From contig JASDFA010000002.1 of assembly GCA_035772735.1 (NCBI GenBank), forward strand, positions 36,042,501 to 36,106,500: DNA of 64,000 nucleotides. The letters are read 5' to 3'. This stretch comes from Datura wrightii. Taxonomy: Eukaryota > Streptophyta > Magnoliopsida > Solanales > Solanaceae. The position numbers and the translations under genes are program-made. Positions 11,905 to 21,419 of the stretch are shown here, piece after piece. A model generated the notes under the pieces. It made no database searches. It saw only the letters and a list, made by a program, of their open reading frames with translations, and was not told the DNA's origin. Position 1 is the stretch's first letter; each line of letters begins with the position of its first letter.

Positions 11905-12567
11905 TTGCCTTTGCTTTATGTTTTGCAGGGAATGCCCAAGTATGGTAAGTACTTGAAAGATGTGGTGTCCAACAAAGTCAGGTTGGTGGATGTTCAGACA
12001 GTAGCACTGACTGAAGAGTGCAGCCACAGGGTAATGAGCAAAATACCTAGAAAGCTCAAAGACCTAGGGAGTTTTACCCTCCCCATACAAATTGGTAAAG
12101 CTGAGGTGATAAGAGCTTTGTGTGATTTAGGGGAAGCAGTTAATCTAATGCCCCTATCTTTGTTTAACACCTTGGGGTTGGGTCAACCGAGACCAACAAG
12201 ATTGATGCTGCAGCTGGCAGACAGGTCGCACGTGGAACCAGATGGAATAATTGAGGACCTTCTCAGCAAAGTGGGTAAGTTCATTATACCCACTGATTTC
12301 GTCATATTGGATTTTCAAGTTGATGACAAGGTACCCCTGATCTTGGGACGACCATTCTTGGCCACCGGAGGAGCGATCATTAATGTAAGAGAATGGACCC
12401 TGAAAATGAGGGTCGATGATGATGAAGAAGAACTCTTTCGAGTCTACCTGGAGATAAACCGACCCACGCACTACAAAGACCTTTGTAAGGTCACTGTGTT
12501 CTCGGAGGCTAAGTGTGGGGTGGCAGATTCCACAGGTCCACGGCCAAAGGAAATGATTAGTTTTTAG
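11905..12567 (+). CDS. Athila-like protease region (gag-pro C-terminal ORF) of element A
   Basis: A 220-codon open frame without stops. Residues 9-27 (MPKYGKYLKDVVSNK) are the usual gag-to-protease linker. Residues about 70-90 carry the aspartic protease site ALCDLGEAVNLMPLSLFNTL, with the Asp of CDLG as catalytic residue; family members mostly have DLGA where this has DLGE. VPLILGRPFLATGGAIINV (about 149-167) is the C-terminal protease strand pair. The enzyme would cleave the gag polyprotein in the particle. In the element this was not a separate gene: it continued from gag, so the ATG at 11905 is only the first in the open stretch. Sequence after the stop keeps a lysine-rich tail to about 12700 and then loses coding character. 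Confidence 0.75.
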   Translation: MPLLYVLQGMPKYGKYLKDVVSNKVRLVDVQTVALTEECSHRVMSKIPRKLKDLGSFTLPIQIGKAEVIRALCDLGEAVNLMPLSLFNTLGLGQPRPTRLMLQLADRSHVEPDGIIEDLLSKVGKFIIPTDFVILDFQVDDKVPLILGRPFLATGGAIINVREWTLKMRVDDDEEELFRVYLEINRPTHYKDLCKVTVFSEAKCGVADSTGPRPKEMISF

Positions 12568-12718
12568 CCCAAATCTGATGAAGGGCTTCAGTGTGAGAAG
12601 AAGTTGGAGGAAGAGAGGGACAGAGTGGCGGCTGTCCCATGGATAAATAAAAAGAGAAGAAGATGGTTCTCTAAAGGGAACACAGGTATGAGGATATCCT
12701 GAAAAGGATAGTCCACGT

Positions 12719-12768
12719 CATGCCGCGACGTAAAATTAGGCGCTGCTTGAGAGGCAACCCAAGGGTAC
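12719..12768 (+). other. Conserved post-pol hairpin block
   Basis: CATGCCGCGACGTAAAATTAGGCGCTGC followed by TTGAGAGGCAACCCAAGG. The last part can fold (CTTG(A)G...CCCAAG) and recurs after integrase in H1 (16263-16312 and 16350-16398) and E (42497-42548). Its position at the end of coding sequence in three different elements suggests an RNA-level role. Confidence 0.6.
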
Positions 12769-14600
12769 CACAGGTACATTTTAAATTTTTTTCATTTGTG
12801 GTGATTTTTTTTATTTTTATCTATTTGTTGTTTTTGGTGGAGATTTAAGCACAGTTGGAGGAGGAAGCTAAGAAGCATGAAAGAGGAAAAGTGTGGGGTC
12901 GAGCACCCACTTGTTCAAAGGAAGAAAAACATGTTGTTAGCTAGGCCTAGAAGCTCCAGGGAGTATTTCTCACCCTTTTGGAATTTTAACTGGATGCTAT
13001 AGGGACATAGCATGATTCAAGTGTGGGGTGAGGGAAATTTTCAATTTTTTTTTTGTGCTTAATGACTTTGGGTGAATGTGGTGCTTGATATATTTGTGAG
13101 GAAAAATTTTAAAATTTTTGATTTGAGCATGATTCACTCACCCGTTGGTTTTTCTTTTCGGTTCTTTTCTGACGGGGGGTCCTTGAACCGAAGAATAAAA
13201 GTTTTCTTTGTCTGTACATAGTTGTTTTAGTCATAGTTAGGGACGCTTCCCAACGATGGATGGATGAAGACCGTCTTGATGGAAAATTAGTCAATAGGTT
13301 TTGGTTTTTGAACCCGTAGTTAATTGATGGCATGATATTCTTGTTATGTGTTATACATGATGGTAAGATGCAAGTGTGGTCGGTGTTGAAGCATGTAAGA
13401 AGTGTATAACTTAGTTTGAGACACCTAGGCTCTTGAATGTGACTCGATGTGCTTAAAGATTTATTTTGAATTCTTGTGATTAGCTGAGTTAAGAGTCTGC
13501 TGAATGTATCTGAATAGAGCATGTGCTATGAATGTAAGGTGTTTGAATATTCCATTCTATTGTGTAGTGTGTAGAACTTGCCTGGTGTGTATACAAAACG
13601 AAATGAAGGATGTAGATTGTAGGAGATGATTTAGGCATTTCTTTGAAAGAGCCTAATTTTTATCCCTCGCTTTACCTACCTTGAATGTCTGATCCTAGTT
13701 AGCCCCATTAAGCCTTAAGCCTCTTCTTTAATAGCTACTACAGAAGCTTAACCCTTTTCTTTCATTAGCCTTGAATTTGATCCAAAACTCCTAAGTGCTT
13801 AAGAGAAAAATCCAAAAGAGTAAAGGAGTGAGAATCGTGAAAAAAAAAGGAAAAAGAATAGTTGTGAGAGTTGAGAAAAGATTAGAGGTGCACTTGTTTA
13901 AAAATCCTTGAGTATTGGTAGGGAGTAAGAGAACAAATGAATGAAAAAGTTGCTTATGAACTCCTTACTAATAAGCTAAGTGTGCATAAAGAAATGGGGA
14001 AATAAAAGAGGAAAATGGGAGTAGAAAAGTATAAAGGTGAAGTTAGAGGAGGGAAGTTCTTAAGGAGAGCGTGATGTATTAAAAGCGCTTAGGGAAGACA
14101 GTCACTATTATTAGCCATAAGAGTACCTACTTGCCCTTAGCTTACATCAAAACCCAATAAGTCCTACTTGATCTCACGTTCAAACATCCTTAAATTAGTG
14201 GAGTAAAACACTAAGGGCAAGCTTATGGGTCAATACATGTGGCATGTGAATTCTTTGTGAGAGTGAGCTTAATTCTTATTTATACACCCATACATGGTGT
14301 GATTTGAAAATTTGTGAGTAATAATGGGTAACTCTCTTATTGTGAGGGCACATGTTTAATGAAGGATAAAATTCATGTTGGATTTCTTGATCGGTTGATT
14401 TGCATGAGTTTGTTGAGATTAAGAGTCGATTCTTGAGGTTAGGAAGTCTTAACATAGTTATATTTTATGTTAATGGATAAATCTTGCATGCTCTATTTTT
14501 AACTTGCTATCTAAGATAATCGTTGTAGCCGTAGCTCGAATTGTCTTGCTCAATTAGCTATGTGTGAGTCTTCATGTGCATGAGATGTAAAAGTTTTGTT

Positions 14601-14632
14601 CGAGGACGAACAAGGATTTAAGTGTGGGGTAG
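14601..14632 (+). promoter_or_regulatory. Pre-LTR block and polypurine tract of element A
   Basis: CGAGGACGAACAAGG (14601-14615) then AAGTGTGGGGTAG up to the 3' LTR at 14633. The purine run is the expected primer for plus-strand DNA synthesis. The GAGGAYGAA word recurs before the LTR in other elements here. Confidence 0.75.
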
Positions 14633-16234
14633 TGATCTTGGGCATAATTGCGTGCCAAAATGCTATTTTATAACTTAGTTTAGTCATGTTTGTCGATTTA
14701 TGCATTTACATTCTCATGTGATTTTATGTAAATTTGGATATGTACTAACCAACATGATTAGTCCTTGTTTTGTAGGTGAAAAATGCATTTGAGGGACTAA
14801 ATAATGATGGGTGAAGTGGAGGAATGGAATGGGAAGCAAATTGCAAAAGTCGGAAAGGAAGCATGCCATGGCAAGGTTGGCCGCACCAGGCAGTGTGCCA
14901 CGCTGTGCGTGTGCCGCGCCTATTTTCATGCCAAGCCAATGCCAGGCGCAAGAAGAATGAAGCAAAATAGGCCGCCTGCGTGCCAGCGCCGTGCCACGCT
15001 AGGCATATCTGCGCACCAGTGGCCATGTCATGCAAGCCATCGCGCAGCCTGGGTGCCGTGCCACGGTGCCATCGCGGCATGCCTTGATCGAAGGTCATTT
15101 TTTAGGCTAGTTCCAGTGTGCATTCGTGATACCTCCATGTCACGGAGGCAAATTGGCGCGTCACCTCCGTGCCACGGAGCCATTCCATGACAAGCACAAA
15201 TTGGCACATTCCTTATTTACTATAAATTAAACCCTTAGCTCCCAAAATCAGGGGTCGCAAAATATTTTCTGAAAACCGTAGAGGAGCGAAGGGAGAAGTG
15301 AAGACTCACCTAGGGTTCACCAATTTTACATTCTCTTTTTCCTATTCTTGTAATTACACTACTCTAAACGTGTTTTTGAGTTATTGTATGAACATGAGTG
15401 GCTAAAACCCTTCCTCTAGGGTTGAGGCCACGTGAGATGATTGTAATTTCATGAATTCGTTTTGGTTTGAGTTGTTAATGGCTGTTTTGTCTTACATTCT
15501 TCATTATTGTTGTTTTTATGCTTGATCACCATGAAAAAAATGCGTTAAGCTTAGGTAGAAGCTTGAGAGAGTAAACCTAGGCAAGAACATAGGAATGTAG
15601 AGAGCAAGTTCTTATCTTTTGATACGATTCGCAGTTAGGATAAATAATATACCTAAATTTCCTTGCTTGGTTGATGAAACGGGATGATAGCAAGTCACCG
15701 GCTTAGAATTGTCACTCCACCACTCGTAGATGTAGTTGTGAAGCTAAGTTGGATTAAATGATTAGAGGTACGAAAGTCCCTAATCAAGAGCATAAACCCC
15801 GTAAACCACATCCATGTAGTTGAATTGCCCACGAACTAGGATGTCACATCCCCTCTCAACGATATAGTTGTGAGGCTAGTTTGTCGTGTTTAGAGGCTCG
15901 AGAGACCATGAACATCGCATATTCCAACTATGTGAGACAACAATTGATAATTTCATGCTTGAATCATTACAAAGTGTGACATTGCATGATTATCCGACCT
16001 TAGCTCTAGTTGCTTCTTATATTGTTTCTAGATTATTTTGTGACCACCCCAAAACTTAATTATAATTTACTGAAAACTTCTATAATCAACATTTATGAAG
16101 GTTAAACTCACTCTTGAACTTCATAATTTGTTGAATTGGTACAGTCCCTGTGGGTTCCACATCCGACTCTTAAAAAGCGCCACTGTATTACTTGTACGAC
16201 CGCGTATGCTTGTGAGTGCGCTGGAGCGCAAAAA
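14633..16234 (+). repeat. 3' LTR of element A
   Basis: 1,602 bp, beginning TGATCTTGGGCA and ending GCGCAAAAA at the GAAGT repeat. The terminal hairpin is damaged in this copy (TGCCAAAA instead of TGCCCAAG). It holds a GC-rich block (14880-15085), palindrome CTCCGTGCCACGGAG at 15165-15179, and TATAAATTAA at 15221. The end block CCCTGTGGGTTCCACATCCGACTC is shared with the 5' LTR and, in a related form, with B1 and B2. Confidence 0.92.
15132..15230 (+). promoter_or_regulatory. U3 promoter of element A 3' LTR
   Basis: Palindromes at 15132-15148 (one mismatch) and 15165-15179 (perfect) lie 40-90 bp upstream of the TATA box at 15221-15230. Confidence 0.6.
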
Positions 16235-16239
16235 GAAGT

Positions 16240-16499
16240 CTGAGTAACCCGAGGACTTTCGTCGTGCCATGATGGTAAATCCGGCGCTGCATTGGAGGTA
16301 ACCCATAGGGGTATCTTGGTGAAGTCTGAGTAATCAAGATACCCGTGTTGTGCTGTGATGTTAAATTATGCGCTTCTTAGGAAGCAACCCAAGTTGTAAA
16401 TGTAGTATCAGTACAGTGTTTATGTGTGTTGACATGTGCAGGTGATTAGGACGAAAAATCTGAAGCTGGAACCAAAATTTAGAACCTTAGATTATGGTG
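16240..16499 (+). other. End of H1 pol with duplicated post-pol hairpin block
   Basis: This continues H1 after element A. Two diverged tandem units with an 86-bp period (CTGAGTAA at 16240 and 16326) each carry the block GTGCC..GATG..TAAAT..GCGCT followed by a GGAGGTAACCCA / GGAAGCAACCCA hairpin half. A and E have one copy. Confidence 0.65.
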
Positions 16500-17099
16500 C
16501 CAAAAAGCATAGGACGAGTCATTACCTGACTGAACGACTAGTCAAGACCACTCATGGCCACTAAACTAGAAACAGTACAATCCTAAAAGTCAATGACGAG
16601 TGACTCAACGAATTGTGAGGTAACTCAATGATTCGTCAAGTTACTCGTCCTGACACATCTGAATGTTTACTAGGGTGCAGGGCCAACGACTCAAGACATA
16701 ACTCGTTGGGTAAGATCACAAGTCATTTCCTGAGTCATTAGATCCCAGTTAAGCTTTCTATACATGATTAATGTAATGAAGAACTTAACGAGTCATGATT
16801 TGAGAAAGGACTCATTACGTGGGTCGTGGTGCATCTATATAAAGTCAAAATACCCAGCCCAACCCATGTGCAAATTCGGTGAATTGAATGTTAAAACATA
16901 TAAATCCCCGATTGTTTTTGAATTTACTCTCAAAACATATCAATTTCAAACACCAATCTCTCAAAATCAATTTCCCTCTCCCCTAATCACTTCCCATCTT
17001 CAATCACACATGCACACCTTCTCAAGTTCAAACATCATGATCACAAACTCAAGTTGTGACTCACCACTACTCAAACTTTCATCTTCTACTCTTGAAATT
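16500..17099 (+). promoter_or_regulatory. Putative internal promoter and leader of the H1 env-like ORF
   Basis: About 300 bp rich in ACGAGTCAT/GACTCGT half-sites (for example 16511, 16783-16793, 16798-16829) lead to a consensus TATA box TATATAAAG at 16836-16844. Downstream is a pyrimidine- and CA-rich tract (16935-17095) typical of plant 5' leaders, ending at the donor site at 17100. The arrangement imitates the LTR U3 of the same window but lies inside the element, between integrase and env-like ORF. Use as a promoter is inferred. The open frame 16764-17126 matches nothing I know and is probably chance. Confidence 0.5.
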
Positions 17100-17901
17100 G
17101 TGAGTATTAAAATGTTTTATGTATAAAATTTCGACGTACTCATGCTTGCAACTGCAATCCATATGTGAATTTAGTCCTAAACATTAAAACCCTAAGTTTC
17201 CATGAATTCAACTATTTAAAAAGATTATCATTGCAATGTTAGAATTAAAATGGCATGTGATTGTGTGAATGATTAATGTCCAGTTGAGACTGAGGATCAG
17301 TTAATGTGGGTTTCTTACACCCATTGAGTCAGCGGACATTACGATATGTAAGTGCTTTGGTAACGAAGCTTTGATTGTTTGGACCGCCCAACTCCCACCA
17401 TAATAAAATTGTATAGCATATGACATGGGTGAAGTCTGAGTAACCCATCAAAATTTGGATGAAAGACAGGGTTTAGCAGGTTGTTCAGTGATGATGTCTC
17501 ATGTAACGATTCGTGAGCATGCCTAACGAGTCGTTACATGTCTCGTCACCATTGACATAGAGTACTGTTAATGGAACTCTTAAGCACGAGTCATATAATG
17601 AGTCGTGGTATCACCTCACGACTCGTGATGTGCCTCGTCCTGAGTGGGACAAACATTGTGTTGAAGTTCTAAGCTACATACCACAACTGACTTAACGACT
17701 TGTTGCCATAAGAAATGACACGTCAGGTCAAGTCGTTAAGTCTACTAGAAATTTATGAAATTTTGTATATACAGACAATGAATAACTTCACAAGCCATTA
17801 CAATGGCAATGATTCGTTAGGTCTCCCGTCCTATCTATAGGCAGTCACTAATTTTCCCTTTTGACATACTCTAATCTTGGATACTAACGATTATTCCACA
17901 G
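17100..17901 (+). other. Predicted intron before the H1 env-like ORF
   Basis: Donor GTGAGTATT at 17100, branch sequence TACTAAC at 17882-17888, and acceptor CACAG ending at 17901. Element E has the same branch-acceptor pair before its env-like ORF (43799-43817). The intron contains odd palindromes TAACGA-G-TCGTTA (17524-17536) and TCACGA-C-TCGTGA (17616-17628). The branch-to-acceptor distance is short, which lowers confidence slightly. Confidence 0.5.
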
Positions 17902-18970
17902 GTACAACGACACCAAAAGGAACTCCCAAGAAAGGCCCGACCAAGAAACAGGGGTAGGAGGAGGGCCAGCCTTCGACTCGAAAACTAATAAATGAGCCAT
18001 CATCTTTAGAAGAGCCGAGTGGCTCGGTTGAGGAATATCAAATATCTGAGAAACAGCTGGAGCGGAGGTCGAACAGGGCTAAGAATAAACGCCCTATTAA
18101 TTCGACAGCCATGGTCGCTTCTCTGACTCCCCTCCAAAGGGACACACCAAGTTGGGAGGAAGGAAATGTCGGGGTCTCAGCCCCAAATGTTCACGAGGGC
18201 ACGACAGTTGCGACTAATGATAAGGATGACAATGAATTTGCATGCCCAATAGGAGAGCACTGATAATGAGGAGACTGAGACCTCCTACACATCTATGGAG
18301 CATCCTCCGAGAATGGTGAGAAGGTGGTGTGTTCCAAGCATGCGAACAATCTACAACAGGGACATCACTCCCACGGATAAGGGCCACCCAAAGAGGAGCA
18401 TTTATGAGGAACCAAGGTTGGTCTCTATAGGGTTCAAGGACCTCTAGGACATTCAGGCATTATTTGAAAAATATGGGTTTGGGTGGTTGAGTGAGCCATC
18501 CGGCAGCTACAATCCACCATTGGTCAGAGAATTCTATGTAGCATATGCGGCCACACTACAACATCAGGCCATGGAAGGCCATGATTAGAGGAAACAACCT
18601 GCACTAACTCGGGTGACAGTAAGGGAGACTCCCGTGGACATTCATGAGCGGACCATCTCCCATATACTATATGGTCCAGAATATGAGCCCTTGATTAACA
18701 CAATCAAGATTGATCATCGGCTGAGTGAGCTATAGAAAATCAAGACCAAAAAGTTGAGTCACGAGGACAGAAAAAGACAATACCTGGCTAGCTGAAATCA
18801 TTGCTACTCAGATTACATCAGTTGAATTGCTAAATGGACCAGAGGTACAGATTAAGAAGGTCACTCTGAACTTTTAGGTCAAATTGTGGTGATCTCTAAT
18901 ATGACACAAGCTGGTACCAACCAACAATGATAATGTTGTATCACCAGACCGAGCTGCACTGGTAGCTAGT
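17902..18970 (+). pseudogene. Env-like / 'putative plant transposon' ORF of H1
   Basis: The frame from 17902 is basic and polar (TPKGTPKKGPTKKQG, later QLERRSNRAKNKRP near 18060), with one stop in the first 115 codons. A second part (about 18290-18780) reads KRSIYEEPRLVSIGFKDL, FEKYGFGWLSEPSGSY and LVREFYVAYAATLQHQ, then ISHILYGPEYEPL. The LVREFY phrase and its setting resemble the domain Pfam names putative plant transposon protein (Transposase_32, from memory), found downstream of pol in Athila-type elements. Several stops and a frame change near 18250 make it non-functional. It is cut at 18985 by reverse element H. Confidence 0.65.
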
Positions 18971-18985
18971 ATCATGAACGGTTAT

Positions 18986-20820
18986 TGTCACACCCCACCT
19001 TGGGAGGTATGACTGGCACCTAGTGCCAAACTGGGATATGACTGACCTAGTTAGGCTTATGCACGTCTGGTGCATGCTTGCAACTCAATTCAAGAAAACA
19101 ATGAGCTATATATTGGGTATAAATACAGCCTCCAGCCGACAAGGTCGTATATCCACCTGTAAAAGAAAATAGCTAACCAACAACAAGCAATAAAAGGGAA
19201 TCCTATGCGGGCCGACAAGAAGACCATGCTTTATAGTTATAACTGACGTGAAACTAGGAAACTAAACTACGCTATAGTCGACAAGGCTGCTAACTACCAA
19301 CTAAACAAGGCCCCACATGGCCATCACATGAAATAAAACATATATAGGTCCCACACGGCCAACACCAAAATGAGCAACTAGAAATATGTAGCCTACAAGC
19401 CTCTAGGAATGGAATAATGGTCAAGACAAGGCCCCGACCTACCCATAAACTATACAATCAAAAAGAGTAGACCTTCTGACTATAAGCTCCAGAAGAAGGG
19501 AGCTGATTGTACTACTGACTCTAGATGAAAGATAAAAAGGTCTTGATCCGCGTCTATCCGCACCTACAGGCAAGTAATGTAGTGCCCAAGGATAGGCATC
19601 AGTACAATATGTACTGAATATGTAAGGTAGTAAAAGAAAATGACTGAATAATACTAATAATGAAATTGAACAATTCAATAGCAAGAATAGAGAGTTAACC
19701 TGATATAACTTTATAAGCTATTGTACAACTAACATTAAATAGTACAAACAAAAACCTTACCTAGCCCCCATAAGCCCGGAAGGTACATCCAGCACAGAAT
19801 AACCCGTCTGCGCCCCCCATAAGCCCTGGAAAGTTCACTTCAATCTATATAACCCTAATCAGGTCAAAATGAGTCAATAGGTAACTATAGCTGTCCTACT
19901 GGTCCCATGGGTCTGCAACTGAGCCCGCTCGGCTCCCGGCTCTGTAGCTGCATCTGAGTTCGGCAGACTATAGATAACTGCACCCTGGGCACCAGGCTCA
20001 ATGAGGGTGTCAGGCCGATACGACATGAAGATAATAGTCCAGCCATGGAATGGACTTTAATATGGCCCTTGGGCCTCTGTATCATCCCTTGGGATGGCAT
20101 ATCGCTCCTTGGAGCAACATCATATAGCCCCTGGCAGGAGAAGACATAGCTAGTAACCCTGGGGTTGGTCACGAAAGGCTATACAGGGCAGGGTTAATCC
20201 CAAACTAAACATAAAGTACTAATCTCAACTAAGAATAACACTAGTCATATTAAACATACTTCTGACTTTCCTACGAGGGCTCAAGCTATGTTACAACACT
20301 ATAGGAAGTAACTAGCCGAAGGAATTCGCCTTAACATACCTCAATTGTCATTTCCCAAATAACTGACAAGTTTCAACTTGTATTTGTCAGCTCTTTTCAA
20401 CTGTAACTTTAATACTGAAAGATTGGGTCTAATTTCAATACCAAATTCAGCAAAAACGGTATCTTTTGATACTAATAGAAACTACAAGTCAACTTTGTAA
20501 AATACGACCGAAAACCTATATTTTCCCGAGAGTTCCAAAGGGAGAAATGCTTACCTAATGCCTATGATCGTTTAGGAATCAATTTGGAGAATTTCTAAAA
20601 ACTTCTACTCGGTGGAGTTTCGATTTTCCAAGCGCATTTTTGAGAAATAACTCTATAGTAATGCTTCCCGTAGGCCCCGAACTCGATACTCGAAGTTAAT
20701 TTGAGATTGGAAAGCATTTGGTAGCGCAATCGGACGTAAAACAATTGGAATTTGCGTGTTCTTTTGCTTTTGGCCGAGAGAATATTTAAACTGAACAAAA
20801 ATTTAAGCTAAGGGGGTATG

Positions 20821-20876
<56 letters not shown>

Positions 20877-21122
20877 GTCGGTGGCAGGGGGCACCCTGCA
20901 CCGGCCATAGCTATCCCCCCACGTCGTGCCTCTCCATACGCCAGTGGGCCTGACACGTCATGCTGGTCGATGCCCTACCAGCTGGCGCATCGTGTTGCCC
21001 CTTCGTGGCCTAGCCTCGCCCCACCCTACTTCCATGGCTTTTTCTCAGATGCGTCAAGCTCTTCTTGCTCGTCACAAGTCCATGCATACCTTACTAATCG
21101 TTAACATTTTCGGGGTGGAACA
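18986..21122 (-). repeat. 3' LTR of chromovirus H
   Basis: On the plus strand it opens TGTCACACCCCACC and ends GGGGTGGAACA (TG...CA). Interior phrases such as GCCGACAAG, the GGCAAGTAATG...GTACTGAATATG block, and a CCCCATAAGCCCGGAA repeat mark it as one family with H2 (30626) and L (63046), although diverged. A (TA)n run lies at 20825-20872. ORFs inside it are not supported. Confidence 0.8.
20825..20872. repeat. (TA)n microsatellite
   Basis: About 24 uninterrupted TA units inside the H LTR, introduced by TATGTATG. Length is likely to vary between individuals. Confidence 0.97.
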
Positions 21123-21154
21123 TCCTCCCCCCCTCTTAGGAAAATTCATCCTCG
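21123..21154 (-). promoter_or_regulatory. Polypurine tract of chromovirus H
   Basis: The minus strand reads CGAGGATGAATTTTCC, then AAGAGGGGGGGAGGA just before the LTR. This fixes element orientation and identifies 18986-21122 as the 3' LTR. Confidence 0.85.
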
Positions 21155-21419
21155 GATGTCATTCTCAGGCTTAAAGAAGTTAAATATCTTAACCAAGATT
21201 TAGAAAAACTTCAGCATAGTCTCCTTTGTAATATGGACTATCTGAAAATCTGAAATGTAGAAAAGTCCAATATAGGCGCTTCGTAGGATGCTATAACAAC
21301 CATTACACAATAAAACGGGGTATCTAAGCAACAGTACTGATAGCATAAGTAGTAAATAACAACTGAATAACAACATCACCTTTAACTGCATAAGCTGAAT
21401 CAATCCTGGAACAAGTGGG

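Larger units (their letters stand above)
12568..14632 (+). other. Non-coding interior of element A between protease and 3' LTR
   Basis: No RT, RNase H, integrase or env-like sequence is present: protease sequence passes directly into the block that normally follows integrase (see 12719-12768), then into about 1.9 kb of AT-rich sequence that also forms 1-1956. ORFs here (for example 13109-13522 minus) are on the wrong strand and match nothing. The region keeps the pre-LTR block at 14601-14632. Confidence 0.8.
6986..16234 (+). mobile_element. Athila-like LTR retrotransposon A (gag-protease only), TSD GAAGT
   Basis: Complete structure: 5' LTR 6986-10116 (holding solo LTR B1), primer binding site 10123-10140, gag and protease 10205-12567, non-coding interior 12568-14632, polypurine tract, and 3' LTR 14633-16234. 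Flanking repeats GAAGT (6981-6985 and 16235-16239) match exactly, and removal restores H1 sequence (GGTGAAGT then CTGAGTAA). RT, RNase H, integrase and env-like ORF are absent, so A could only have moved with enzymes from a relative. Over the first 170 bp the two LTRs are roughly 95% alike by eye, so the insertion is not very recent. Confidence 0.92.

Noticed and set aside
13109..13522. Minus-strand ORF of 137 codons
   Set aside because: It lies antisense in the non-coding interior of element A; the homologous region 1-800 does not keep it open and no domain is recognisable.
16764..17126. 120-codon ORF in the H1 spacer as a host gene
   Set aside because: It overlaps the predicted TATA box and leader, is Ser/Thr/Ile-rich, and matches no family I know.
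20825..20872. Origin or promoter signal in the TA run
   Set aside because: It is a simple microsatellite inside an LTR with no supporting elements.
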